In this document: piece by piece, positions 1 through 8,879 of the stretch
Numbering within the stretch: position 1 is the first letter of the stretch
Layout: each line of letters starts with the position of its first letter
Assembly: GCA_038380435.1 (NCBI GenBank)
Contig: JAWZYU010000027.1
Location: 1,733,156-1,797,155 of the forward strand
Source: Ryuthela nishihirai
Lineage: Eukaryota > Arthropoda > Arachnida > Araneae > Heptathelidae
Length of the DNA: 64,000 nucleotides
Direction: 5' to 3'
Translations under genes and position numbers: made by a program
The notes under the pieces: model-generated
Told to the model about the DNA's origin: nothing
Seen by the model: the letters and a program-made list of their open reading frames with translations, nothing else
Database searches by the model: none

Positions 1-901
1 ATAATGATTTGTGCTTATGAAGTCACATGGTTGCCAATTGCGGTCTATCACAGGTCCCCTAAGTGAAAGCATCAGTCAGCGATACCCATGGATGAGCTTC
101 AGTGCACTTGTGTGTTTCGGTTGTGGAAAAATCTCTCTTTCAGCTATTGTCGCACATTCCCCAAATGGCGGATTGTGTGGATTGGAGTTTTTCCTGAAAG
201 TTTTTAACCCTATGCAGTGGCGAGCTTTGCATTCTGTATCCCAATGCCTCACACGTGTATGTATGGCTGCTGCATTGTAACTACCTGAGAAAGGGAACAT
301 ATTGCTTAAAAGAAAGCTGGTGGAGTTATTCTGATGGACTCCTGATACTTCCATTTCTCTTTCAAAAAGTAAGTCTTAATAACTCTTCAAATTCTATTTC
401 TTATCTCAAACTCGTATATCTTAGCTACCCATTGGATATTCTGCTGCTATTTTAGTACTTCCTCTACTTGTTGACACTTAGGACTCAAGGAATTATTCAA
501 ACCAGAGGGCAACCTTGAAGCTTAGGCACCTAAACTTTTATGGTCACAACTTTTCCTAGCCCATGGTGTCCCTAATAAATGGTAAGGTAAGCCTTACCGT
601 CAGGGTAATTAAGCTTCGGCCAATAATTGAATTCTGGGTATAAATCAACTCGGATGGAGTTAGGAAAATGACCCAACAATTTATTGAACTTAATTTGACA
701 GGTTGCTGTCCATAGAGGTTCTCGACTCGTACCGGATCTTGCTAATGATCGTTACAACTTCCTAGAGAAATACTTAGCACATACAGTATGAATTTCCTTA
801 CTCTCAGATACGAACAAATAACATCACTAGGTCTAAAATGCAAGCACCCATGTACACAGGACATCTCCAGTGATACTTACTACTGAATTACTGATTCTAT
901 T
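1..901. other. unassigned sequence, no supported gene
   Basis: Overlapping open frames of about 90 codons exist on both strands (plus 11-280, minus 76-354), but neither shows a domain I recognise. The plus strand has a strong splice-donor-like motif (GTAAGT after a run of A) near 370. The minus frame has a CAG/GT-like junction inside it. These could be exons of a host gene or remains of a mobile element. I cannot tell which and do not call a gene. Confidence 0.3.
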
Positions 902-1761
902 CTAGTCAAAACTTTTAAAGAAAACTGTTAGCTAACTAACAGCTTTCTTTAAAACTACACTAGTTCTAAATCTTAGGCCTACTTTGACCATTCGTTATTC
1001 ATATATTTACTGCCTTAATTTCTTGGACGAAAATTGTTCCTCAATTATTGAGTAATTCTCACTACACTAAATCAGTAGCACTTTTAGCACATGATGTCGT
1101 CATTCCTGTCCCACAGTCGCGGATGCTCTGTACTCCATTGTTAACGGGAATAAAGGGAAACAAACTGTGGTGACGGAGACGGATTGGTCTGCGGCACTGC
1201 ACAAAGGAAGACCATCGTTTCCTCTGGAATTCTATGGCCTATCAGTCAACTGTAGGGATTGATTTTTATCCTTACCGTCTCCCACTATCATACTACTATC
1301 TCCACGTCTCCCACTACATAGCTAAGAATAAGAGACTTCTCTTCAGTCATTTCAGACAAATAAGGGTGACTTTCCCAATCACATTACCAATTCGTGCTAT
1401 AATCTTTCTTTCGTTAACTGCATTCGTTCATCACATTTTAAACTCTAATTTAGCAAAACTAACGCTTTGAGGATTATTGTTTTTAAGAAACCGTAAATCG
1501 TATTAGTTAAACACTCTGACCCAATGGATTGACATCCACCGCAGGTCTTCCTTCATGTCATTGGGAGTTTTGGAGCATGGACTCGCCTTGAACGTGCCAA
1601 ATGTGGTGATGTAAAGTTTTCTCAGGGATTTATATGGTCTGCAGCACTGCACAAAAATGTATGAATAACGAATGGTCAAAGTAGGCCTAAGATTTAGAAC
1701 TAGTGTATTTTTAAAGAAAGCTGTTAGTTAGCTAACAGTTTTCTTTAAAAGTTTTAACTGG
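902..1761. mobile_element. MITE-like element with ~105-bp terminal inverted repeats
   Basis: The segment at about 902-1008 is the near-perfect reverse complement of about 1655-1761, with only a few mismatches. The ends share the core TCAAAACTTTTAAAG / TTAAAACTTTTAAAG. Each terminal repeat holds its own short palindrome, CTGTTAG-CTAA-CTAACAG flanked by AAAGAAA/TTTCTTT, so each end could fold separately. The 650-bp interior has no transposase and only a 78-codon open frame (1234-1470) with no recognisable domain. A target-site duplication is not clear. The structure fits a non-autonomous DNA transposon; the superfamily is undetermined. Confidence 0.75.
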
Positions 1762-2334
1762 AAGGGCCTAATTGATGTTGGTTAGGTGATATAGATAGGA
1801 TTTACAGGAAATGAACATCTCTTGTTTACCAGAGTTGGAGATGCAGCTGGCAGTTTAATAATGTCCCTAACACTTCATACTTCTCATCTCGTTGCTACAT
1901 CCAATTGTTCTAAGGACTCGGACTGTTCCAAGAAAAGGACAACTTGGCCATGGATTGCCCATCGATTATTTCTTTTCCACAAACTGATGTGTAGCTTAAT
2001 TGTGTAGGGACTGTGTTCCTTCCACTGCTGCTTCCTATTGTTCTCGTATTCTATTTCGGGCCATCTGTTTCCACTTGTTTACCATCTCTACAGAGTTGTT
2101 TTTATGTTTGGTAGTGAACTCGGCAAAGTAACAATATGGAGCTAACATACAAAAAATGCAGGTGACCAGGTATAGGCAAAGAGGGACATCACACTCAGTT
2201 GCAAAGGATCGGGGAATCTGAGTGTGATACTCTCATCATCCAGTACTTCTGGAAATCCCTATACTTCCATCAGCTCCAATTCCCCAGCTATTTCAATGTA
2301 AGGAGATTCTCATTCAAAGGCAAAGGCTCACGGT
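1762..2334. other. unassigned intergenic sequence
   Basis: No gene, repeat or RNA is recognised. A 61-codon open frame (1822-2007) is not distinctive. Confidence 0.3.
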
Positions 2335-2397
2335 TGCTCGGAGATAAATCTCCACAGTGGCACAGGTGGGATTCGAACCTACGAATGTCAGATTAGG
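2335..2397 (-). mobile_element. SINE-B fragment (head region)
   Basis: The reverse complement carries the Pol III B-box-like GGTTCGAATCC and the AGATTTATCTCCG-type junction seen just after the tRNA-like head in full SINE-B copies. It lies as an inverted repeat (about 42 bp) to 2578-2620. Confidence 0.55.
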
Positions 2398-2442
2398 AAC
2401 GTCTTCGAATGAATTAGGACTTTAATATGTATTTCCGAAAGT

Positions 2443-2508
2443 GGTAGTCAGTGGTCAGAGTACTTGACATGTTATTAGGAGGTTGCGTGTTCGTGTTCAA
2501 TTCTGCTC
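2443..2508 (+). mobile_element. tRNA-like SINE head fragment
   Basis: The A-box-like TAGTCAGTGGTCAGAGTA and B-box-like GTGTTCAATTC are spaced as in a tRNA gene. The acceptor stem does not pair and no real tRNA is supported, so this reads as a tRNA-derived SINE promoter remnant. It differs from the SINE-A and SINE-B heads. Confidence 0.45.
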
Positions 2509-2554
2509 AAGATAATTTGCACATGTTCGAGCGTTTGGCAGCTATAGGAAACGT

Positions 2555-2936
2555 TACTTCAAGTACACGCCATTCTCGTAATCTGATATTCGTAGGTTCG
2601 AATCCCACCTGTGCCAATGTTAAGATTTATTTCCGTTAAACCACGCCCTGCCCTTGTTCAGAAAAAGGGACATCATGGGCTAGGAAAAGACTCTACCATC
2701 AGGTGGGATGAAAAGACTCTGCTCATCAGGTGGGATGAGCAGAGTCTGCAGGACAGTCTTACCCTTTTTGCTCATTAATGAACACACTGGATGGCCTTCA
2801 TTCAACGCTTCAATCTATATCCTAACAGCTGTTCAATGGGTCGCCCTTCCCCAACGTGAGCCATTGGGGTCCTTGTGACCTGGACATTTGGCACTTTGTG
2901 GGAAAATGTGCCACTTAGGGGTAAAACATCCCAACT
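2555..2936 (+). mobile_element. SINE-B, diverged, plus orientation
   Basis: The B-box region GGTTCGAATCCC at about 2592 is followed by the SINE-B body: the CCGCCCTGCCC-like block, the ACACGCTGGATGGCCTT core, GTCCTTGTGACCTGG and the 3' end GGTAAAACA-CCCAAC. The head is strongly degraded and the middle is rearranged: a short palindromic duplication replaces part of the conserved core. Confidence 0.7.
2714..2747. repeat. perfect 14-bp stem hairpin inside SINE-B
   Basis: AGACTCTGCTCATC (2714-2727) and GATGAGCAGAGTCT (2734-2747) are exact reverse complements around the 6-base loop AGGTGG. The preceding bases repeat the same loop-containing phrase, suggesting a local template-switch duplication. 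Confidence 0.8.
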
Positions 2937-3284
2937 TTCAAAAATTATTATTTTTCTACTGCAACTTTTCCATCAAATCTGTAACCCGGTTATCTTTTTA
3001 ACCAGAAAGATTGTTTCAGTGTAATATTTTTCTACTTTATTTATTGACTTGTTTTCACCATGTTTCTATTAATCTTAATTTTTTACCATTTACTTCTGTT
3101 GTCAAAAATTAGTGTTGAAATTTCATAAACTGTGGTGTTAAGGTCAAAAAGGTTAACTTATAACGTCTTCGAATGTATTAGGACTTTAACATGTATTTCC
3201 ATAATTCGCATAAAAATTCACAAAACGAAAGTTTTTGCGGAACGAATTCATCATGCAGAGAGGTCCACTGTTAGAAAAGAAAAT
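2937..3284. other. AT-rich unassigned sequence
   Basis: Apart from the second copy of the 39-bp direct repeat at 3162-3200, I see no gene or repeat. Confidence 0.3.
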
Positions 3285-3440
3285 TACATTCAAATTGCAA
3301 CTTATAAATAGGAATAGGATAAAACCAAACTAGTAGTAAAAAAGTTACAAGAAAGAAATTAAAATTTACCTTGGTTGTAACGATATGTGCTTCCTATATA
3401 GAACTCGATTTTTCTCAGCAATGTTTTACGTATTGCAAGA
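3285..3440. repeat. dispersed repeat family E, copy 1
   Basis: It shares the phrase TTGGTTGTAACGATATGT and flanking AT-rich sequence with copies at about 3690-3870 and 9600-9805. No coding potential is seen. Confidence 0.45.
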
Positions 3441-3460
3441 GAAAAATGTTCAGAGGGCAC

Positions 3461-3535
3461 TCCTCAGCAGAAAGATAACACAAGCATCCAACCAAGCACC
3501 ATAACCGCTGCTGGCCAAAGGCTAAGTCAGTCGAC
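3461..3535 (-). mobile_element. SINE-A fragment
   Basis: The phrase CTCAGCAGAAAGATAACACA and the following ~45 bases match the minus-strand SINE-A copy at about 4608-4656 almost exactly. Only the middle of the element survives. Confidence 0.6.
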
Positions 3536-3633
3536 CGTGCAGAAGATGTGGTAAGGGAAAGGGGGGGGATGTCAATATCAACTTGAGCCAACGAGCATCA
3601 CCGGCTGTGCTCCAAGTCACAGCAGTGTCAGCT

Positions 3634-3676
3634 GCCAGTCAAATGATCAGTAATGTCAGCTGATCATTTGACTGGC
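3634..3676. repeat. perfect 17-bp stem hairpin
   Basis: GCCAGTCAAATGATCAG (3634-3650) and CTGATCATTTGACTGGC (3660-3676) are exact reverse complements with a 9-base loop. It has no link to a recognised element. Confidence 0.8.
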
Positions 3677-3689
3677 AAGAGCGAATAGA

Positions 3690-3870
3690 ATAATCTTAAT
3701 CATGAACTACAAAGTTAATTTCACTTAAAAAAGTAGATTTAAGAAGCTTTTTTAAAGAAATTCAGAGAAATTTATCTTGGTTATAACGATATGTAAATCT
3801 TACGGCAGAACACGATTGTAATAATTAGATAAATTGGCTATCACTAAGTGAAAATATACGGGCCACGGAA
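3690..3870. repeat. dispersed repeat family E, copy 2
   Basis: It shares with 9600-9805 the order AATCATGAAC, a (C/T)TTAAAGAAGTAGATT-like block, TGTAACGAT and CTTACGGCAGAA. It also shares the TAACGATATGT core with 3285-3440. No protein is encoded. Confidence 0.5.
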
Positions 3871-4150
3871 TTCTATACAAACCAGAGGGAAAATTCTTGT
3901 GTCTGCACCACTAGACCCCCTGGATCAATAAGAAGGCAGTGCCAAGGCTGAATTCAGGAGAACGACAGAATCTCACCACAAATGCAAGTTTGTTTTGGTC
4001 TGTACACATGCTATGAAGGCTTTAGATAGCATTTTTAGGTATATAAATTTTTATGTAGTAGGGACAAGATCTAATGGCGAAGCATTGCCCAACCCCTCCC
4101 ACTAGAGAATGCTAGTAACCAGAATGCAGTTGAAAAATTATTAAATACAT

Positions 4151-4326
4151 GTTTAGCGCGCTTGGCTACTGATCTACGGGACCTGGGTTCGAGCCCGGGT
4201 AAGGCACGGATGTTCGTGTTGTTTTCTGCTGAGGTCCTGCCATCCTCTCAGATCTTCTACTCTGGCATATAAACTGACAGGCTCCTGTCAGACCTCTGTG
4301 GCAAGCAGCTGCTTGAGGGGGTATTT
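4151..4326 (+). mobile_element. SINE-A, plus orientation
   Basis: The tRNA-like head (GCGCGCTTGGCTACTGATCT, then B box GGTTCGAGCCC at about 4188) is followed by the SINE-A body CTGCTGAGGTCC...CTGACAGGCTCCTGTCAG...GCAAGCAGCTGCTTGAGGGGG and an (ATTT)-rich tail. The first ~15 bases of the head, including the A box, are eroded. Confidence 0.8.
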
Positions 4327-4515
4327 ATTTTATTTATTTATTATATTTTATATTTTTTAACAAATATTTTAAAACCACTGAAACAGTGAAAACCTTTATA
4401 CTATAATGGCAATCCAGTCCCTTGCTTCCACTCCTTCGATTTATTTTTTTATAGATCTGGGAATGCTAGGCAGGTATTTTTTTAATGCAGAAATACTGCA
4501 TATAAAAATAATAAA

Positions 4516-4656
4516 TACTCCCACAAGCAGCTACTTGCCACAGAGGTCTGACAGGAGCCTGCTAGTTTAATACGCCATAGCAGAAGATCTGTGAGGATGG
4601 CGGGACCTCAGCAGAAAGATAACACAAGCATCCAACCAAGCACCATAACCGCTCGG
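4516..4656 (-). mobile_element. SINE-A, minus orientation, 5' truncated
   Basis: The tail and body (CAGAGGTCTGACAGGAGCCT, GACCTCAGCAGAAA) match the family. The tRNA-like head is absent. Confidence 0.75.
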
Positions 4657-4790
4657 ACATGGGATAATAATAGAAATTATACGAAAGGAAGTGATTCAGA
4701 AAGTCAGTGATATCCTTTGCGGATACGTAAAATAAATAAATAAATATTCCCTCACAAACTTGAGGGAAGCTCAATCAATTAGCTATCCTA

Positions 4791-4858
4791 AGTAGCTGCT
4801 GGCCACAGTGGTCTGACAGGAGCCTGTCAGTTTATACGCCATGGTAGTAGGTCTCTGG
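4791..4858 (-). mobile_element. SINE-A, 3' half of a copy split by the R1-like element
   Basis: It ends within the phrase GTAGTAGGTCT. The next consensus bases (TGTGAGGATGGCAGGACC) reappear at 8880. The two halves therefore look like one SINE-A copy interrupted by the retrotransposon at 4859-8879. Confidence 0.7.
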
Positions 4859-4870
4859 TTAATACGGGGT

Positions 4871-4900
4871 GGGGAGTGGGTCCCGAAGGACCCACTCCCC
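4871..4900 (-). promoter_or_regulatory. 3'-UTR hairpin with cUUCGg tetraloop
   Basis: The 13-base arms 4871-4883 and 4888-4900 are exact reverse complements. Read on the element's sense (minus) strand the stem GGGGAGTGGGTCC is closed by the loop TTCG followed by G, giving C(UUCG)G in RNA, an exceptionally stable tetraloop class. It lies about 12 bases from the 3' end of the element. A role as a recognition structure for the reverse transcriptase is inference. Confidence 0.75.
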
Positions 4901-5092
4901 ATGGGGAAAGCACGTGCTCCGTCTCACGACACTACACGTGCATAGCAACTAGAGGCTTGGAAATAGAAGATGAAGTTTGTCTCAGAGGAGACCAGTCAGG
5001 ACATGGAGTATGGGTGGCGTTAAAGGGGGTGCTGAGTGCAGCCCGGGAAGAAGGTAGGAAAATAAGTCAAAGAGAGAAAGCAGCCACGGAAC

Positions 5093-8000
5093 TCAAAGGA
5101 GAGAGTCCCGAAGCCGGCAGACAAGCCAGCCTATGTCCCTCAAGTGTGCCCTGACACGGGCACTCTCGATGGACATCGAGACCAGTTCGCCTGCTACCTC
5201 ATTGATCGCTTGGGAGTCCCTGAGTTCGTTAGCGAACCCTTCAGTGATCGGACATCTGAGGATATAGTGCCCGACGTCTGCATCTGGAGCCCCACAGCCG
5301 CAGTAACTGTGGGCAGAGATTTTGAAACGCTCCAGGTATTTGGGGAAGCTCCCATGTCCTGTTAGGACCTGCGTCAAATATTGGTCAGAGGATCTCAGGG
5401 ATAGACTGACCCTTTTCAAGAATGTCTTTGTTTGAAGACCATTCTCAGTCGTATCCCAGAGCCTCTGCCACTCCTGAATGGTACCTTGGCCAATTATAGA
5501 CTTCAGGGTAGTTTTTGAAGTCTTTACCGCTATCACAGGTTGAGTGTTATTACCTGTGGAACGGGCCAGTTGGTCGGCCCGCTCGTTTCCTTCATGTCCT
5601 ACGTGTGCCTTAATCCAGGAGAAAGATACCCTGGGCATGCTCTGACTGCCCAGGATGCACTTGATCTCATTCACTATTTGATGCCTGTTGGTTGCATCTT
5701 CAAGTGCATGCAGAGCTGCTTGGCTGTCCGTGTACAGCCTTATGTCGTTGTTCAGACCACCGTCATTGAGGGCCCAGTTAAGGGCCTCTCTGATAGCGAG
5801 CAGCTCTGCTTGGAAGGCCCAGCCATTATTTGAAACCTTCCTCTGAAAATCATACACTTTGGCCCCTTGATTGAAGACAGTGAAGGCTAAGCCCACACCC
5901 TCCTCGCTCTTGGAACCGTCGGTGTATATTTCAGTATCTGTACCTGATGGTAACTCCGTGGACCAGGGCACACATAGTCTCCTTGTGGGATGCAGATCCC
6001 ACTTAGCGGTATTTACCTCATAATCCTCAGGGTCATACTGGACTCCGAGGAATGTTGCCTTTTCCTTAGCCTGCAGGACTCTGAATATGGTCGCTTCTTT
6101 ACCGACCGTCAAAAATAGCGGAGGGATCCCTGCGAGTACCAGAAGGTCATCCGTAGATGTCGTCCTGTATGCTCTGGTAATTCGCAGTAAAGCTGGTCGT
6201 TGGGCTGCAAACAGCTTTCTACACATTATGGAGTGGTCCGTCGGGCACCACCAGGCACCCGCACCATATGTTAGGATCCTCTCCGTTCCCCTAAGATAAA
6301 TTTCTTTGAGGACCTCGCTTCTGAGTCCCCATGAGACGCGAGCCATACGCCCCAGCTTACACAAAACATTTGTGCATTTAGCTTTTAGGTCCTGTAGGTG
6401 TGGGATCCAGCTCATCCTCTCATCCAGAGTGATCCCCAGGTACTTTAATGTTGTCGCATGGCGGATATTTTCGCCTTTTAGTTTGAAAATAGGATATCTC
6501 TTCTTGAGGACACCCTCCTTAGCAATAGTCATTGATGTAGTCTTTGCAACGCTGAACCCAAGCTTATTGCGCAGACACCATCCTTCCAGTATTTTAATTG
6601 CTGCGTTGCCAGCATCCTCCAGCTTAGCTCTGGAGGACGCTGTTATGGCAAGCAGCAAGTCATCTGCGTACGCCTGGAGCCAGACTCCCTCGGGCAAAGT
6701 CAACTCCAGAGCAGAATCAGCGACTAAGTTCCAGAGGAACGGTCCGCTGCACGACCCTTGTGGGCAGCCTCTTTCCAAGTTTCTTGAGGCAGTCCCGCTA
6801 GCATGTGAGTATGTGACCATCCTCTCGCTGAGGCAATTGGCCACTAGAATGAAAATGTTCCTGGGACAGGAACATTCCTTCAATTTATTCAAGATTGCAG
6901 GCCACCAGACGTTGTCGAACGCACCTGTCACATCCAAGGCAATGAGAGAGGTGTGCAACTTGTGCACTTTATTTATCTGAACAATGTCCACCACCTGTTT
7001 GATAGCAGCGGTGGTGGACTGGTCCGTTCTGAACCCAAATTGCTTGGGATTCAAGAATCCGTTCTTATGGCAGTGGTAGTACATCCTGTTTGTCAGGAGT
7101 TTATCCAGCACCTTTCCCAACACCGGCAGCAGACATATCGGTCTGTAGGATCTTGCATCTGCCGGATCCCTACCTGCCTTGTTAAAGAGGACAAGGTCCG
7201 CCTGTTTCCAGGCGGTTGGGAAGGCTCCCAGTTTCAAGCACTTGTTGAAGAGCTGGGTGAACAGGCTTTTATGTTCATTAAACACCTGAGAAACGATCTC
7301 CACTGTCAGACCATCGTTACCCGGGGCTTTGCCCCGGGCCATTTCCCTGATTACCTCTCTCACCTCCTCTTCTGTAAACGGGACGTCATCCGGCGTATCC
7401 GGTGGAGTCCTGCAATTTTCCCTAAGGAGTTGATGTTCTGCATCATCAGAGCTCCTGTCATCTTTAGGGAATAAATTATCTAAAAGTACCTGGATGGTCT
7501 CGCCAAAGGAAGTGGTCTTGGATCCATCTTCCTTGTGAACGTAAGCAATTTCCAGGGGTTTAAAATCTTTATCCGTAGCTAGCCTATACTGTAATGTGAA
7601 AGGGTTCTGTGCAGAGACCTCGCTGCAGAACTTCTGCCAGGAAGTCAGCTGCGCCTCTCGTAAGGCGAGCTTATACTTTGCTTGTTCCATCCTGTACAGT
7701 TCCTCTCTGGCACTTCTCTCCACATTGTGGCACCTTTGATATCTCCGTCTGAGAGCTCTTACTCTTTTCCTTCTAATCGTGAGCTCTGGTGTCCACCAGG
7801 GCACTGATTTATTGCCCACTCTGGGTTGCCTTTTAAACCCGAAGGTCATCTCACATCCAGTACACAAACAATCAGTCAGTTCTCCCAAGATGTTATCTAG
7901 AGAACTGCTATCTCCTATGTCACTGACGCGCTGGCCGATCTTCGCCAGTTCTGGTGACACACAGCGCATGAGCTTGCACCAAACAGGAGCTTTGCCCACC

Positions 8001-8719
8001 GCAAACCGTCGTGCATGCTGTGGTGGAGATGATGTTCCGCCCACCTGGAACATGATGTAATTATGGTCGCTGTTAGAGACCATGTCGCTGACGCACCAGC
8101 CCTGAATCAGGGGAAACAACCGAGGTGATACCAGGGTCAAGTCTATCCAGCTCTGCCCTCTTGGGCCGGTAAATGTAGCTGGAGTATCCCAATCATTTAA
8201 TAAATACAAGTCAGCCGAGTTGATAAAATCAAGAGTCATATCGCCTCTGACATCTTGTCGGTTTGAACCCCACAGGGGATGCTTCGCATTGAAGTCCCCG
8301 CCGATAATTAAGGTCTTAGAGTTAACCCGAGCCAGGACGTTTTGCAGCTCGGTTAACAAGTCCTCAATGTTGTTGTTTGGAGGACAGTAAATGGAGATGG
8401 CGTGTACTATTAACCGTCCATACCCAATCTCCACAACTACAATTTTATCTGTGTGATATGCCAGGATGGCATTCACCTTGGGGTTCAAAACAACAATTCC
8501 AGCTTTTGGCTTGGTGCCTTTTTCACAAAACTGCCTGCTTGTCAGAGGGAGTCCTCTAATGACGTTCTCTGTGCAGTAGGGTTCCTGCACAAGAGCAACA
8601 TCGACTCCTTCCTCTTTGATCACCTGGCTGAACTGGGCCATTGCGGCCCTAGCCCCGTTTAGATTTATTTGAACAAATTTAAGACTTACCCCTCGAACAC
8701 CTGGAGGCCTACTGCCCAT
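5093..8719 (-). CDS. R1/I-like retrotransposon ORF2: endonuclease, reverse transcriptase, RNase H
   Basis: This is one uninterrupted 1208-codon frame. It encodes the enzyme that nicks target DNA and copies element RNA by target-primed reverse transcription. The APE-type endonuclease covers residues ~12-225 (QINLNGARAA at 17-26, QEP at 45-47, GGDFNAKHP at 140-148, D193, SDH at 217-219). The reverse transcriptase covers ~440-770 (catalytic D596 in LIALD, GCPQGS at 651-656, YADD at 684-687). RNase H covers ~928-1055 (D934, E972, D998, H1039, D1049 all present). The C-terminal Cys/His motif is CGCG...HYILRC at 1140-1156. All catalytic residues are retained and there is no stop or frameshift, so the insertion looks recent. 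The ATG at 8719 overlaps the end of ORF1 and lies just before the endonuclease domain. The endonuclease and RT assignments are certain; present activity is unknown. Confidence 0.95.
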   Translation of the reverse strand: MGSRPPGVRGVSLKFVQINLNGARAAMAQFSQVIKEEGVDVALVQEPYCTENVIRGLPLTSRQFCEKGTKPKAGIVVLNPKVNAILAYHTDKIVVVEIGYGRLIVHAISIYCPPNNNIEDLLTELQNVLARVNSKTLIIGGDFNAKHPLWGSNRQDVRGDMTLDFINSADLYLLNDWDTPATFTGPRGQSWIDLTLVSPRLFPLIQGWCVSDMVSNSDHNYIMFQVGGTSSPPQHARRFAVGKAPVWCKLMRCVSPELAKIGQRVSDIGDSSSLDNILGELTDCLCTGCEMTFGFKRQPRVGNKSVPWWTPELTIRRKRVRALRRRYQRCHNVERSAREELYRMEQAKYKLALREAQLTSWQKFCSEVSAQNPFTLQYRLATDKDFKPLEIAYVHKEDGSKTTSFGETIQVLLDNLFPKDDRSSDDAEHQLLRENCRTPPDTPDDVPFTEEEVREVIREMARGKAPGNDGLTVEIVSQVFNEHKSLFTQLFNKCLKLGAFPTAWKQADLVLFNKAGRDPADARSYRPICLLPVLGKVLDKLLTNRMYYHCHKNGFLNPKQFGFRTDQSTTAAIKQVVDIVQINKVHKLHTSLIALDVTGAFDNVWWPAILNKLKECSCPRNIFILVANCLSERMVTYSHASGTASRNLERGCPQGSCSGPFLWNLVADSALELTLPEGVWLQAYADDLLLAITASSRAKLEDAGNAAIKILEGWCLRNKLGFSVAKTTSMTIAKEGVLKKRYPIFKLKGENIRHATTLKYLGITLDERMSWIPHLQDLKAKCTNVLCKLGRMARVSWGLRSEVLKEIYLRGTERILTYGAGAWWCPTDHSIMCRKLFAAQRPALLRITRAYRTTSTDDLLVLAGIPPLFLTVGKEATIFRVLQAKEKATFLGVQYDPEDYEVNTAKWDLHPTRRLCVPWSTELPSGTDTEIYTDGSKSEEGVGLAFTVFNQGAKVYDFQRKVSNNGWAFQAELLAIREALNWALNDGGLNNDIRLYTDSQAALHALEDATNRHQIVNEIKCILGSQSMPRVSFSWIKAHVGHEGNERADQLARSTGNNTQPVIAVKTSKTTLKSIIGQGTIQEWQRLWDTTENGLQTKTFLKRVSLSLRSSDQYLTQVLTGHGSFPKYLERFKISAHSYCGCGAPDADVGHYILRCPITEGFANELRDSQAINEVAGELVSMSIESARVRAHLRDIGWLVCRLRDSLL

Positions 8720-8879
8720 AGTCGGTGCGTCTTCGCAACAACTTCATCTCACGACAGTACGATGGGCACTTTGTGTCCATCGCACTGTGGCCAATGTCAT
8801 ACTTGGCCCCATGCTCCCTATTGGCGGTTTTACAAACAATGCACTTCAGTTTGGGCTTCGTGCACTCCTTGTAAGAGTG
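8709..8879 (-). CDS. R1/I-like retrotransposon ORF1 (gag), C-terminal 56 codons only
   Basis: The minus strand from 8879 reads HSYKEC...KCIVCK...GHSAMDTKCPSY and ends at a TAG at 8709-8711. The spacing of Cys and His matches the tandem CCHC zinc knuckles at the end of gag proteins of this retrotransposon group, which bind element RNA in the ribonucleoprotein. The frame starts in the middle of a knuckle (the H of a GH motif), because the element is 5'-truncated against a SINE. The last 11 bases of ORF1 overlap the start of ORF2 (ATGGGCAGTAG holds the ORF2 ATG and the ORF1 TAG), which suggests translation of ORF2 by reinitiation. It is a partial, non-functional gag. Confidence 0.75.
   Translation of the reverse strand, partial: HSYKECTKPKLKCIVCKTANREHGAKYDIGHSAMDTKCPSYCREMKLLRRRTDYGQ

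Larger units (their letters stand above)
2398..3200. repeat. ~760-bp unit bounded by 39-bp direct repeats
   Basis: The 39 bases at 2398-2436 recur at 3162-3200 with three mismatches, both beginning AACGTCTTCGAATG. The interval contains a tRNA-like head and a plus-strand SINE-B. The repeats could be a very long target duplication, repeat termini, or the product of a tandem duplication. Their length exceeds a usual SINE target duplication. Confidence 0.6.
4859..8879 (-). mobile_element. R1/I-like non-LTR retrotransposon, 5'-truncated, ORF2 intact
   Basis: In minus-strand order the copy holds the end of gag ORF1, an overlapping full ORF2, and a ~234-bp 3' UTR. The UTR ends in a strong hairpin followed by ACCCCGTATTAACC. 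There is no poly(A) tail. It lies inside a SINE-A copy. A clean target duplication is not visible at the two junctions, which may mean a small target deletion or a short diverged duplication. The 5' end is cut inside the gag zinc knuckles, as expected from incomplete reverse transcription. The EN, RT and RNase H combination places it in the jockey superfamily, nearest the R1/I groups; the exact clade needs a tree. Confidence 0.9.

Noticed and set aside
1..354. Gene at the left edge
   Set aside because: Overlapping ~90-codon frames on both strands and a donor-like GTAAGT are suggestive but cannot be resolved to a strand or family.
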